64,000 nt of DNA from SIG575 sp045534165 (lineage in GTDB: Bacteria; Bacillota; Clostridia; Oscillospirales; Acutalibacteraceae), in assembly GCA_045534165.1 (NCBI GenBank), contig JAZSJD010000055.1:1-64000 (forward strand), given 5' to 3'. The position numbers and the translations under genes were made by a program. The notes under the pieces were generated by a model that did not search any database, had not been told where the DNA came from, and saw nothing but the letters and a program-made list of their open reading frames with translations. The stretch's first letter is position 1, and each line of letters begins with the position of its first letter. Shown in pieces: positions 7,043 to 15,726 of the stretch.

Positions 7043-8119
7043 ATGTCTATGAAAAAGGTTTACATCGTTCTTGAAGATGGGCACATTTTTGAAGGTAAAT
7101 CATTTGGTGCCGAAGGTGAAACAATTGGCGAACTTGTTTTCACAACGAGTGTTGTTGGCTATGTAGCTACACTTACTGACCCACGTTATTTTGGTCAGAT
7201 TATTACACAAACCTTTCCGCTTATCGGAAACTATGGTTATATAAGTGCTCAACGCGAAAGTGAAAAAATTTGGGCTAAAGCTTATGTTGTCAGAGAATGG
7301 TGCGAAAATCCTTCTAACTTCAGATGTGAATCAACACTTGATGAATATCTTAAAAGTCAGGGTGTTGTTGGCGTATATGATGTTGATACAAGAGAAATCA
7401 CTCAGCTTATCCGTGAAAACGGTGTTATGAATGCGAAAATTGTTTATAGCCTTGATGATATAGATTATGACGAAATCAAAGCTTACAAGATTGTTAATGC
7501 AGTTGAATCTGTTTCCGAAGGCAAAACAGAAACATTCGGTGAAGATAGCGATGGTGTTAACATTACAGTTGTTGATTATGGCTACAAGAAAAATGTTGTA
7601 AAATCCTTGCTTGAAAAAGGCTGTAAAGTAACTTCATTACCGGCAACTGCAACAGCTGAAGAAATTCTTGCCACTAAACCGGCGGGTGTGGTACTCTCTG
7701 ATGGTCCCGGAAACCCTGTTGAAAACGAATCTGCAATCAAAACGGTTTCTGATCTTTCAGGTAAACTTCCTATTTTCGGTGTCGGACTCGGTCATCAGAT
7801 TTTAGCACTTGCTAATGGTTGTGAAGTTGTTAAACTTAAATTTGGTCATCGTGGTTCAAACCAGCCTGTTAAGAGCCTTAAAACAGGTAAGACTTATATA
7901 ACAGCTCAGAATAACGGATACACAATTGATGCTGAAAGCGTTGAAAAATGTGGTGGTAGAATCACATATATCAATGTAAATGATAATACATGCGAAGGCA
8001 TAGATTATGATGATAAAAAAGCATTCTCAGTTCAGTTCCAACCTGAATCAGGTCTGAACGAAAGAGATGCAGATAAAATTTTTGATCACGTTGTTGAAAT
8101 GATGGGAGGTAAAAACTGA
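7043..8119 (+). CDS. carA: Carbamoyl-phosphate synthetase small subunit with inactivated glutaminase
   Basis: In the usual enzyme CarA hydrolyses glutamine and passes ammonia through a tunnel to CarB. This copy (358 residues) has the CarA N-terminal domain (YIVLEDGHIFEGKSFGA, PSNFR, VYDVDTRE) and the class I amidotransferase domain (LSDGPGNP). However, the nucleophile motif GxCLGHQ reads GVGLGHQ (Cys to Gly at residue 248), the catalytic QFHPE reads QFQPE (His to Gln at residue 333), and the conserved NHG reads NNG. It cannot work as a cysteine glutaminase. The frame is intact and the rest is conserved, so a structural role beside CarB with free ammonia as nitrogen source is likely. The ATG at 7043 has TAAGG at 10 bases; ATGs at 7034 and 7049 are alternatives. 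The stop overlaps the carB start. Confidence 0.85.
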   Translation: MSMKKVYIVLEDGHIFEGKSFGAEGETIGELVFTTSVVGYVATLTDPRYFGQIITQTFPLIGNYGYISAQRESEKIWAKAYVVREWCENPSNFRCESTLDEYLKSQGVVGVYDVDTREITQLIRENGVMNAKIVYSLDDIDYDEIKAYKIVNAVESVSEGKTETFGEDSDGVNITVVDYGYKKNVVKSLLEKGCKVTSLPATATAEEILATKPAGVVLSDGPGNPVENESAIKTVSDLSGKLPIFGVGLGHQILALANGCEVVKLKFGHRGSNQPVKSLKTGKTYITAQNNGYTIDAESVEKCGGRITYINVNDNTCEGIDYDDKKAFSVQFQPESGLNERDADKIFDHVVEMMGGKN

Positions 8120-11100
8120 TGCCACTTAATAATGATATTAAAAAAGTTCTTGTAATCGGTTCAGGTCCCATTGTTATCGGACAAGCTGCTGAATTTGACT
8201 ATGCAGGTGCTCAGGCATGTCGTGTTCTTAAAGATGCGGGTCTTGATGTTGTTCTTGTTAACTCAAACCCTGCAACTATTATGACCGACAAAGCTCTTGC
8301 TGATGAAATTTACCTTGAACCCCTTAATGCAGAAACAATCAAAAGAATCATTGAAAAAGAACGTCCTGACAGCATTTTAGCAGGTCTTGGCGGACAGACA
8401 GGTCTTACGATTGCCATGCAGCTTAATAAAGAAGGTTACCTTGACAAAATGGGCGTTAAACTCATTGGTACAAATGCCGAAGCAATTGATAAAGCTGAAG
8501 ACCGTCAGCTTTTCCGTGATACTATGGTTAAAATCGGTCAGCCTTGTATTCCTTCTGATATTACAACTAATATGGAAGGTGCAAGAAAAATTGCTGCTGA
8601 AATCGGATATCCTGTTATCATCCGTCCTGCTTTCACATTAGGTGGCGCTGGTGGTGGTGTTTGTAATACTCCTGAAGAACTTGAAGTTATTGCAAACACA
8701 GGTCTTATGATGTCTCCTATTTCACAGATTCTTGTTGAAAAATATATTTACGGCTGGAAAGAAATTGAATTTGAAACAATGCGCGACGGTGCAGGCAACT
8801 GTATTGCTGTTTGTAGCATGGAAAACGTTGACCCCGTTGGTGTTCACACTGGTGACAGTATTGTTGTTGCACCTGCAGTAACACTCTCAAGTTATGAGTA
8901 TGATATGCTGAGAAAAGCTTCACTTGATATCATAACTGAACTTGGTATTGAGGGCGGTTGTAACTGTCAGTTTGCATTGAATCCCGAATCATTTGAATAT
9001 GCTGTTATTGAAGTTAACCCCCGTGTTTCACGTTCTTCTGCACTTGCAAGTAAAGCTACAGGTTATCCTATTGCTAAAGTTACAACAAAAATTGCACTTG
9101 GATATACTCTTGATGAAATTCAGAATGATATTACAAAGAAAACCTGTGCTTGTTTTGAACCCACTGTTGACTACCTTGTTGTAAAATTCCCCAAGTGGCC
9201 ATTTGATAAATTTGTTAACTCAAGCAGAACTCTCGGCACTCAGATGAAAGCAACAGGCGAAGTTATGTCAATTGGTACTTCATTTGAAATGGCTATTATG
9301 AAAGCTGTTCGTGGTGCTGAAATTTCAATGGATACACTCAATACAAAACGCCTTGATGATGTGACAGATATCGAAGCTAAACTCCATGATATGGACGATA
9401 TGAGAATGTTCACCATCTTCAAAGCACTTAAAAATGGTTTTTCTATTGATAAAATTCATGAAATCACAAGAATAGATGAATGGTTCCTTTATAAACTTAA
9501 GAATCTTGCTGATTATGAACTTATGCTTGAAAGTGGCGAACTTACTGATGATTATTATGAAAAGGGTAAGAAGCTTGGCTATACTGATGCTGCAATTGAG
9601 AGAATTTCAGGCGTTAACATTATGGAAAGCAAACATGCAGTATATAAAATGGTTGACACTTGTGCTGCAGAATTCAAAGCTGAAACACCTTATTTCTATT
9701 CTACATTCGATAACCACTGCGAAAGCCGTGCATTTAAGAGAAGTGGTAAAGATGTAATTATGGTTCTCGGTTCTGGTCCTATCAGAATCGGCCAGGGTAT
9801 TGAATTTGACTATTCTTCAGTTCATTGTGTATGGTCACTTAAAGAGCTTGGTTATGAAGTTGTTATTATCAATAATAACCCGGAAACAGTTTCAACTGAC
9901 TTTGACACCGCTGACAGACTTTATTTTGAACCTCTTACAGAAGAAGATGTAATGAATGTAATTGAGGTCGAAAAACCCATTGGTGTTGTTGTTGCCTTTG
10001 GTGGTCAGACAGCTATTAAACTTACAAAATTCCTTGATGAACAAGGTATAAAAATTCTCGGCACATCTGCAGAAGGTATTGATATCGCAGAAGACAGAGA
10101 AAAATTCGATGCTCTTCTTGAAAAATTCGGCATCAGACGTCCTCAGGGCAGAACAATTATGAACACTGAAGATGCTCTCAAAGCTGCTGAAGAACTTGAA
10201 TATCCTGTTCTTCTCAGACCTTCATATGTTATTGGCGGTCAGAATATGCAGATTTGTTATACTGCTGATGATATCAGACAGTATATGCAGATTATTCTTG
10301 AACAGAAAATTGAAAACCCTGTTCTTGTTGATAAATATATGATGGGTGCAGAACTTGAAGTTGACGTTATTTCAGACGGTAAAGATGTTCTCATCCCCGG
10401 TGTTATGCAGCATATTGAACGTGCAGGTGTTCACAGTGGTGACTCAATCGCTGTTTATCCGCCTTTCAATCTTAATGATAAAATGCTCGAAACACTTATC
10501 GATTGTTCTGAAAAACTTACTCTTGAACTTGGTACTAAAGGTCTTGTTAACATCCAGTATCTTATTTACAGAAACGAGCTTTATGTTATCGAAGTTAATC
10601 CCAGAGCATCAAGAACAATTCCTTATATCAGTAAAGTTACAGGTGTTCCTATGGTTGAACTTGCAACCAAAATTATGGTTGGTCAATCATTGAAATCTCT
10701 TGGTTACGGCACTGGTCTTTATAAAACACCACCATATTTTGCTGTTAAAGCACCTGTATTCTCATTTGAAAAACTTTCAGACGTTAACTCATCACTTGGT
10801 CCTGAAATGAAATCAACAGGTGAAGTTCTCGGCTTAGGTGAAAACCTTGAAGAAGCACTTTATAAAGCTCTTACAAGTGCAGGCTTCAAACTTCACGATT
10901 ATAGCAAGAAGAGTGGCGGCGTTCTTCTCTCAGTAAGTGATAATGATAAACCTGAAATTCAGGAACTTGCAAGAAAGTTCAATGAATTCGGTGTTAAGAT
11001 TTATGCAACAAAATCAACTGCTGAACTTATCGAACAGCTTGGCATCAAAGTACACGTTGTTAAAAAGCTTCACGATGACGAAGATGCTGAAGTAATGCAG

Positions 11101-12156
11101 CTTCTTGAAGATGGTAAGCTTGATTATATCATCTACACAGGTGTTGGCAAAAAGAATACAATTGAAGACTATATCAGAATCAATCGTAGAGCAGTTCAGT
11201 TATCTATCACTTGTATCACTTCAATGGATACTGCAAATGCACTCGTTGACACAATCGCAAGCAGATATAATCTTTATAACACAGAACTTGTTGATATCAA
11301 CAATATGCGTCTTGAAAAAGAACCTCTTGATTTCTATAAGATGCAGGGTTGTGGTAACGACTTCATTATCCTCAACAACTTCAAGAATGAAATTTCTTGC
11401 CCGGAATCGCTTACAATCAGCCTTGTTGACAGAAACTATGGTATCGGTGCAAACGGACTTGTACTTGTTGAAGGTTCATCTAAAGCTGATGCAAAAATGC
11501 GCGTATTCGGTTCTAATGGTAGAGAATCTGACCTTTATGGTAACTGTATCCACTGTGTTGCAAAATATCTCTATGACCGCGGAATGATCAAAAAATCATC
11601 ATTTACAATTGAGACTTCACAGGATGTAAGAAAAGTAAAAGTTCACATTCTTAACGGTGAAGTTCGTTCCGTTACAGTTAATATGGGTAAACCTGATTGG
11701 AATCCTGCAACAATTCCAGCTGCTACTGAAGAAATTCTTCGTGATTATAAAGTTGACTGTGCAGGCAAAGAACTCAAAATTAACTGTTTCTCACTTAACA
11801 GTCCTCACTGCGTAGTTTTCTGTGATAATGTTGATGTTTTTGACCTTGAAAAAGTTGGTTATTCTCTTGAAAATAATGAATTATTCCCCAAGAGAATCAA
11901 CACAGAGCTTGTTCAGTTTGTAAACAAACGTGAACTTAAACTTCGTGTATGGAAATCAGACTATGGTCTCACATTGTCAAGTGGTACGGGTGCTTGTGCT
12001 GCGGTTGCTGCTGCAGTTGAAAACGGACTTTGCGGTAAGAATGAAGATATCACAGTTAAAACAAAGGGTGGCGAACTTATTGTTAACTATACTGACGATG
12101 GTATTCTTCTTTCAGGTAATGTTTCAATGATTTTCAATGGTACTATCAAATACTAA
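8119..12156 (+). CDS. carB: CarB fused to a degenerate DapF-like domain
   Basis: At 1345 residues this is about 280 longer than a normal CarB. Residues 1-~1070 are a complete large subunit: ATP-grasp half 1 (PAFTLGGAGGG, GWKEIEFE, VIEVNPRVSRSSALASKATG), half 2 (RPSYVIGG, HSGDS, VIEVNPRASRT) and the C-terminal methylglyoxal-synthase-like allosteric domain (~945-1065). The metal-binding Gln, Glu and Asn of both halves are present. GGQNM stands where GGRAM is usual in half 2. From ~1073 (FYKMQGCGNDFI) to the end runs a DapF fold. Its first catalytic Cys is Tyr1140 (LYGNCIHC instead of CGNGxRC), the second is Ser1288 (SSGTG instead of ACGSG), and the ER/GE loop is lost. The domain therefore should not epimerise diaminopimelate; a regulatory or binding role is possible. 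GGAGG precedes the ATG, which overlaps carA. Confidence 0.88.
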   Translation: MPLNNDIKKVLVIGSGPIVIGQAAEFDYAGAQACRVLKDAGLDVVLVNSNPATIMTDKALADEIYLEPLNAETIKRIIEKERPDSILAGLGGQTGLTIAMQLNKEGYLDKMGVKLIGTNAEAIDKAEDRQLFRDTMVKIGQPCIPSDITTNMEGARKIAAEIGYPVIIRPAFTLGGAGGGVCNTPEELEVIANTGLMMSPISQILVEKYIYGWKEIEFETMRDGAGNCIAVCSMENVDPVGVHTGDSIVVAPAVTLSSYEYDMLRKASLDIITELGIEGGCNCQFALNPESFEYAVIEVNPRVSRSSALASKATGYPIAKVTTKIALGYTLDEIQNDITKKTCACFEPTVDYLVVKFPKWPFDKFVNSSRTLGTQMKATGEVMSIGTSFEMAIMKAVRGAEISMDTLNTKRLDDVTDIEAKLHDMDDMRMFTIFKALKNGFSIDKIHEITRIDEWFLYKLKNLADYELMLESGELTDDYYEKGKKLGYTDAAIERISGVNIMESKHAVYKMVDTCAAEFKAETPYFYSTFDNHCESRAFKRSGKDVIMVLGSGPIRIGQGIEFDYSSVHCVWSLKELGYEVVIINNNPETVSTDFDTADRLYFEPLTEEDVMNVIEVEKPIGVVVAFGGQTAIKLTKFLDEQGIKILGTSAEGIDIAEDREKFDALLEKFGIRRPQGRTIMNTEDALKAAEELEYPVLLRPSYVIGGQNMQICYTADDIRQYMQIILEQKIENPVLVDKYMMGAELEVDVISDGKDVLIPGVMQHIERAGVHSGDSIAVYPPFNLNDKMLETLIDCSEKLTLELGTKGLVNIQYLIYRNELYVIEVNPRASRTIPYISKVTGVPMVELATKIMVGQSLKSLGYGTGLYKTPPYFAVKAPVFSFEKLSDVNSSLGPEMKSTGEVLGLGENLEEALYKALTSAGFKLHDYSKKSGGVLLSVSDNDKPEIQELARKFNEFGVKIYATKSTAELIEQLGIKVHVVKKLHDDEDAEVMQLLEDGKLDYIIYTGVGKKNTIEDYIRINRRAVQLSITCITSMDTANALVDTIASRYNLYNTELVDINNMRLEKEPLDFYKMQGCGNDFIILNNFKNEISCPESLTISLVDRNYGIGANGLVLVEGSSKADAKMRVFGSNGRESDLYGNCIHCVAKYLYDRGMIKKSSFTIETSQDVRKVKVHILNGEVRSVTVNMGKPDWNPATIPAATEEILRDYKVDCAGKELKINCFSLNSPHCVVFCDNVDVFDLEKVGYSLENNELFPKRINTELVQFVNKRELKLRVWKSDYGLTLSSGTGACAAVAAAVENGLCGKNEDITVKTKGGELIVNYTDDGILLSGNVSMIFNGTIKY

Positions 12157-12175
12157 TTTTGTAGGGTGTGAAAAA

Positions 12176-12730
12176 ATGCAAAATAATGTTATCTTTAAAA
12201 GTTCAACATTCGGTTTTGACAAAAAAGAAGTTATGAATTACATTGCTTCACTCTGTGAAAGAAACGCTGAAAATGTAAAACAATTAAATCTTGCCAGGAA
12301 TGAACTTCAAAATTTTGCACAAGAAAATGAAAAACTCAAACGCGATAATGTTCTTCTTTTTGAAGATAATAAAGTTTTAAATCAGTCCGTTCAGGATTTG
12401 AAATCTACTATTGAAACTCTTCAGAAAGAAGTAGCAGAGCTTAATGAGATTAATGCTAAAATTGCAGAAATTGAAGCCGCAGAAGAAAAAGCAAATAAAC
12501 TTATGATGGATTCTTTGAAATATTCAGAATCTTGCATTAACAATGCACGTCAGGTTTCAGCTTCAATTAGTTTATCAACTAAAAACAAAATTGATAAAGC
12601 GAAAACCTGTCTGAACACTGTTTCTGATGATTTCAGAACTCTTTCAAGTAAGCTTGAAATTTCAATTTCTGAAATTTCCGATCGTCTTTCAGCTTTATCC
12701 GATGGTCTCGAAACTACTGATAAAAAATAA
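12176..12730 (+). CDS. DivIVA-like coiled-coil protein
   Basis: A 184-residue protein with a short N-terminal segment FKSSTFGFDKKEVMNYIASL that resembles the lipid-binding DivIVA N-terminus, followed by a long coiled coil (residues ~25-110, rich in Glu, Lys, Asn and Leu heptads) and a second helical stretch. The ATG at 12176 is chosen because AGGGTG lies 8 bases upstream; the frame runs back into carB without another good site. It starts 20 bases after carB and ends at a strong terminator, so it is probably the last gene of the car operon. Its function is unknown; a role at the cell pole or septum is an inference from the family. Confidence 0.65.
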   Translation: MQNNVIFKSSTFGFDKKEVMNYIASLCERNAENVKQLNLARNELQNFAQENEKLKRDNVLLFEDNKVLNQSVQDLKSTIETLQKEVAELNEINAKIAEIEAAEEKANKLMMDSLKYSESCINNARQVSASISLSTKNKIDKAKTCLNTVSDDFRTLSSKLEISISEISDRLSALSDGLETTDKK

Positions 12731-12736
12731 TGTTTT

Positions 12737-12772
12737 AAATCCCGACTTGGATTTTTAAGTCGGGATTTTTTC
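12737..12772 (+). terminator. Terminator of the car operon
   Basis: The 12-bp stem AAATCCCGACTT/AAGTCGGGATTT with an 8-base loop is followed by a T run. Confidence 0.9.
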
Positions 12773-12847
12773 TTTTGTAACAAGGACTTGCAAACTGAAA
12801 GAAGCAAAAGAATATAATGTGGTATAAATCAAATGTGAGGTTTTAAT

Positions 12848-13543
12848 ATGATTGCAGAAATAATTAACTCATTGTTAGGACACATAATTTTTATCACATT
12901 ACATCTCAATACTTCAAGCTCATTTCTTCCGCCTCTGACATCAAAAGAAGAAAAAGAATTACTGAAAAAAATGGCTGATGGTGATGAAAAAGCGAAACAA
13001 AAGTTGATAGAGCATAATTTACGCCTTGTCGCACACATAATCAAAAAATACTATTCCAATTATTGTGATCAGGAAGATTTAATTTCAATCGGCACAATCG
13101 GTCTGATCAAGGGAATTAACTCCTTTGATGTTGAAAAAGGTGCAAGACTTGCTACATACGCAGCAAGATGCATTGAAAACGAAATTCTGATGTATTTCAG
13201 AGCATCAAAGAAAAATTCACACGAAGTTTTTATGTCAGAGCCAATTGAATCTGATAGCGATGGTGACGCATTAACACTTATGGATGTTATCTGTAGCGAA
13301 GAAAATTTGTCTGAAAATATTGAAAATAAAATCAAATCTGAACAACTATACAAGTATTTAAAAGAAATTGAAAACACAAGAGAATTTGACATCCTTGTTT
13401 TAAGATACGGACTTAATGGCGAAAGACCATTGACTCAACGTGAAATTGCTAAACAAATGAAAATTTCCCGCTCATACGTTTCACGTCTTGAAAAAAAGGG
13501 GATCGATATCTTAAAAGAGAAATTTAATATTGATAATAAGTAA
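12848..13543 (+). CDS. sigK: Sporulation sigma factor SigK (pro-sigma-K)
   Basis: A 231-residue sigma-70 family factor of the late mother cell during sporulation. The N-terminus is a hydrophobic pro-sequence (IINSLLGHIIFITLHL) followed by FLPPLTSKEEKE, the arrangement of pro-sigma-K, which is cut by a membrane protease. Region 2 is visible as LIEHNLRLVAHIIKKYY, DLISIGTIGLIKGINSFD and ATYAARCIENEILMYFR. Region 4 has LRYGL and the helix-turn-helix TQREIAKQMKISRSYVSRLEKK. The gene is uninterrupted, unlike the skin-disrupted copy of Bacillus subtilis. It has its own TGAGG site and stands alone between a terminator and the amidase gene 12 bases downstream. Confidence 0.9.
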   Translation: MIAEIINSLLGHIIFITLHLNTSSSFLPPLTSKEEKELLKKMADGDEKAKQKLIEHNLRLVAHIIKKYYSNYCDQEDLISIGTIGLIKGINSFDVEKGARLATYAARCIENEILMYFRASKKNSHEVFMSEPIESDSDGDALTLMDVICSEENLSENIENKIKSEQLYKYLKEIENTREFDILVLRYGLNGERPLTQREIAKQMKISRSYVSRLEKKGIDILKEKFNIDNK

Positions 13544-13554
13544 GGAGAATTTTT

Positions 13555-14079
13555 ATGGCAACTGTTTATTTAAGTCCATCAACACAAGAATTCAATCAAT
13601 ATTTTTCAGGTGGAAATGAAGAGCAATATATGAATTTACTTGCAGATATTGTCGAACGTGATTTAGAAAATAGCGGAATTAATGTAAGAAGAAATAACCC
13701 GGATCTACCTTTAGCAGAGGCAATAAGTGAATCAAACGCTGATGATTACGATTTGCATCTCGCATTGCATTCAAATGCATCGCCCGTAAGTATGGCGGGC
13801 TTGTTACAGGGAACAGATGTTTATTATTACCCCGGAAGCACAAAAGCACAACAGTTTGCAGAAATCCTGGCTGAAAACATAAAAGAAATTTATCCGAATC
13901 CAAGGCTTGTGGATGTGTTGCCTTCAACTGAACTAGGGGAATTGCAGTTTACAAAAGCTCCTGCAGTCTTGTTGGAAGTTGCTTACCACGATAACCCAAA
14001 CGATGAAATGTGGATTAAAGAAAATTTAAATGAAATTGGCGATACAATAGCAAAATCAGTTGTTCAATTTTTGAAATAA
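13555..14079 (+). CDS. N-acetylmuramoyl-L-alanine amidase-like protein
   Basis: A 174-residue protein with the Amidase_3 fold and no signal peptide. The zinc Glu lies in GGNEEQYMN (~20-28), the second zinc His in LHLALHSNAS (~61-70) and the catalytic Glu in AVLLEVAYHDN (~136-146). The first zinc ligand, the His of DxGHGG seen in CwlD in this window, is absent: that place reads LSPSTQEFN. The protein may therefore bind peptidoglycan or act by a modified mechanism; a subfamily with this N-terminus seems to occur in clostridia, which I recall but cannot verify here. It follows sigK by 12 bases with a AAGGAG site, which suggests co-transcription and a possible sporulation role. Confidence 0.7.
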   Translation: MATVYLSPSTQEFNQYFSGGNEEQYMNLLADIVERDLENSGINVRRNNPDLPLAEAISESNADDYDLHLALHSNASPVSMAGLLQGTDVYYYPGSTKAQQFAEILAENIKEIYPNPRLVDVLPSTELGELQFTKAPAVLLEVAYHDNPNDEMWIKENLNEIGDTIAKSVVQFLK

Positions 14080-14145
14080 AATAGCTTCCTCACAGTTCTG
14101 CACAACATTTATTTTTCAGCTTCTCGTTTCAGAGGAGCTATTTTA
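14078..14145 (+). terminator. Terminator-like hairpin with a large loop
   Basis: AATAGCTtCCTC pairs with GAGGAGCTATT (one bulged T) around a 40-base loop, and TTTTAAT follows. It sits directly after the amidase stop. Confidence 0.5.
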
Positions 14146-14174
14146 ATAAAATTTAAAACTTAAAATTCATTTTG

Positions 14175-14203
14175 TTGAAATTATTTTTTATATGTGTTAT
14201 ACT
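14175..14203 (+). promoter_or_regulatory. Promoter of the cyclophilin-to-S1 cluster
   Basis: TTGAAA (14175-14180), a 17-base spacer and TATACT (14198-14203), 36 bases before the cyclophilin ATG. Confidence 0.65.
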
Positions 14204-14238
14204 ATATTGAATATTTGTGTTTTGGAGGATTTATTAAT

Positions 14239-14835
14239 ATGTTTAATCAGATGGACAAGCCCTTAAGTGGCGAAACAATTGCAGTTATACATACAAACAA
14301 AGGTGATATTTCAGTAAGGTTTTTCTCAGATTTAGTACCTAAAACTGTTGAAAACTTTGTCACACATGCAAAGAATGGTTATTATAACGGTATTATTTTC
14401 CACAGAGTTATTAATAACTTTATGATTCAGGGCGGTGACCCTACAGGTACAGGCAGAGGCGGAGAAAGTATCTGGGGCACAAGTTTCAAAGATGAATTTG
14501 CTGTTGAACTCCACAATGTAAGAGGTGCTCTTTCAATGGCAAATGCGGGTCCTAATACAAATGGTAGTCAGTTCTTTATTGTTCAGTCAAAAGAAATTGA
14601 TTCAAGGCTTCTTTCACAGATGAAACAATTACCTGATTCTTTCCCTGAAAACATTATTACTGCTTATGAAGAAAATGGCGGAACACCATGGCTTGACTTT
14701 AAACATTCAGTTTTCGGCCAGGTTTTTGAAGGTATGGATGTTGTTGATGAAATCGCAGGTGTAAAAGTTGATATGCTTGATAAACCTTATGATGATATAG
14801 TTATTGAAAATATTGATATCTCAATCGTTGAATAA
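14239..14835 (+). CDS. Peptidyl-prolyl cis-trans isomerase, cyclophilin type
   Basis: A 198-residue cytoplasmic cyclophilin that speeds isomerisation of peptide bonds before proline. The active-site regions are intact: FHRVINNFMIQGGDPTGTG (~50-68) with the catalytic Arg, and SMANAGPNTNGSQFFI (~97-112). An insertion of about 25 residues (QMKQLPDSFPENIITAYEENG) before the final strand is larger than in short cyclophilins. The ATG at 14239 is used because GGAGG lies 10 bases upstream. It opens a plus-strand cluster with short gaps that runs to the ribosomal S1 gene. Confidence 0.9.
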   Translation: MFNQMDKPLSGETIAVIHTNKGDISVRFFSDLVPKTVENFVTHAKNGYYNGIIFHRVINNFMIQGGDPTGTGRGGESIWGTSFKDEFAVELHNVRGALSMANAGPNTNGSQFFIVQSKEIDSRLLSQMKQLPDSFPENIITAYEENGGTPWLDFKHSVFGQVFEGMDVVDEIAGVKVDMLDKPYDDIVIENIDISIVE

Positions 14836-14847
14836 GGAGAGATTTTA

Positions 14848-15726
14848 ATGACCGTCTCTTTACTGTCTGTAATTGATGCTAAATTTGACACTTTTTCAAA
14901 AGGTCAGAAAAAAATAGCTAATTTTGTTGCTGAACATTATGAAACAGCAGCTTTTATGACTGCTGCAAAGCTTGGTGAAACAGTTAATGTAAGTGAATCA
15001 ACCGTTGTACGTTTTGCTACAGAGCTTGGTTATAAAGGTTATCCTGAATTTCAGAGAGATCTGCAGGACCTTATCAGATCCAAACTTACAGGTGTTCAGC
15101 GTATCGATGTTTTTGATGCGCGTACAAAAGGTGAAAATGTTGTTGAAAACACTATGAAAAACGATTCACAGCTTTTACTGAACACCCTGCAATCTGTTTC
15201 AGATGAACATTTTAAAAATAGCGTAAAAACTATTCTTGAAGCTAAGAAGATTTACATTCTTGGTGTGAGAAGTGCTGCTTTTCTTGCAGGCTTTCTTAGC
15301 TATTATTTCAAATTAATTTTTGATAACGTTGTCCTTATCAATGTTTCAAGTGACAGCGAAATCTATGAACAGATTTACAGAGCAGATAAAGATGATGTTT
15401 GTATCGCAATTTCAATGCCACGTTATTCAAAACTTACTATTCGTTCAGTTAGTTTTATGAAAGACAGAGGAGTAAAAGTTATCGCGATTACCGATAATAT
15501 CAATGCTCCAATTGCCAGAATGTCTGATTATGTTTTAGAGGCCAAGAGTGGTATGGTTTCAATTGTGGATTCATTGGTTGCTCCTTTAAGTCTGCTTAAC
15601 TCTTTAATTGCCGCAATTACACTTGAAAAAGGCGTTGAGCTTCGTGAAAATTATGAAGCTCTTGAAAAAATCTGGGACCAATACGAGGTTTATGATAAAT
15701 TTGAGGAGACGTCAGATAATGATTGA
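14848..15726 (+). CDS. MurR/RpiR-family transcriptional regulator
   Basis: A 292-residue regulator with an N-terminal winged helix-turn-helix (residues ~1-80, core VSESTVVRFATELGYKGYPEFQ) and a C-terminal SIS sugar-phosphate-binding domain (~125-260, with ILGVRSAAFLAGFLSYYFK and AISMPRYSKLTIRSVSFMK). Such proteins sense phosphosugars and usually control sugar or amino-sugar genes. No sugar gene is next to it, so its target cannot be inferred from context. The stop overlaps the start of the following flavoprotein gene, so they are translationally coupled. Confidence 0.85.
   Translation: MTVSLLSVIDAKFDTFSKGQKKIANFVAEHYETAAFMTAAKLGETVNVSESTVVRFATELGYKGYPEFQRDLQDLIRSKLTGVQRIDVFDARTKGENVVENTMKNDSQLLLNTLQSVSDEHFKNSVKTILEAKKIYILGVRSAAFLAGFLSYYFKLIFDNVVLINVSSDSEIYEQIYRADKDDVCIAISMPRYSKLTIRSVSFMKDRGVKVIAITDNINAPIARMSDYVLEAKSGMVSIVDSLVAPLSLLNSLIAAITLEKGVELRENYEALEKIWDQYEVYDKFEETSDND

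Noticed and set aside
11320..11345. CarB-DapF fusion as an assembly or frameshift artefact
   Set aside because: The frame continues without stop or homopolymer at the junction, base composition does not change, and both domains are complete; it is treated as real, pending orthologue comparison.
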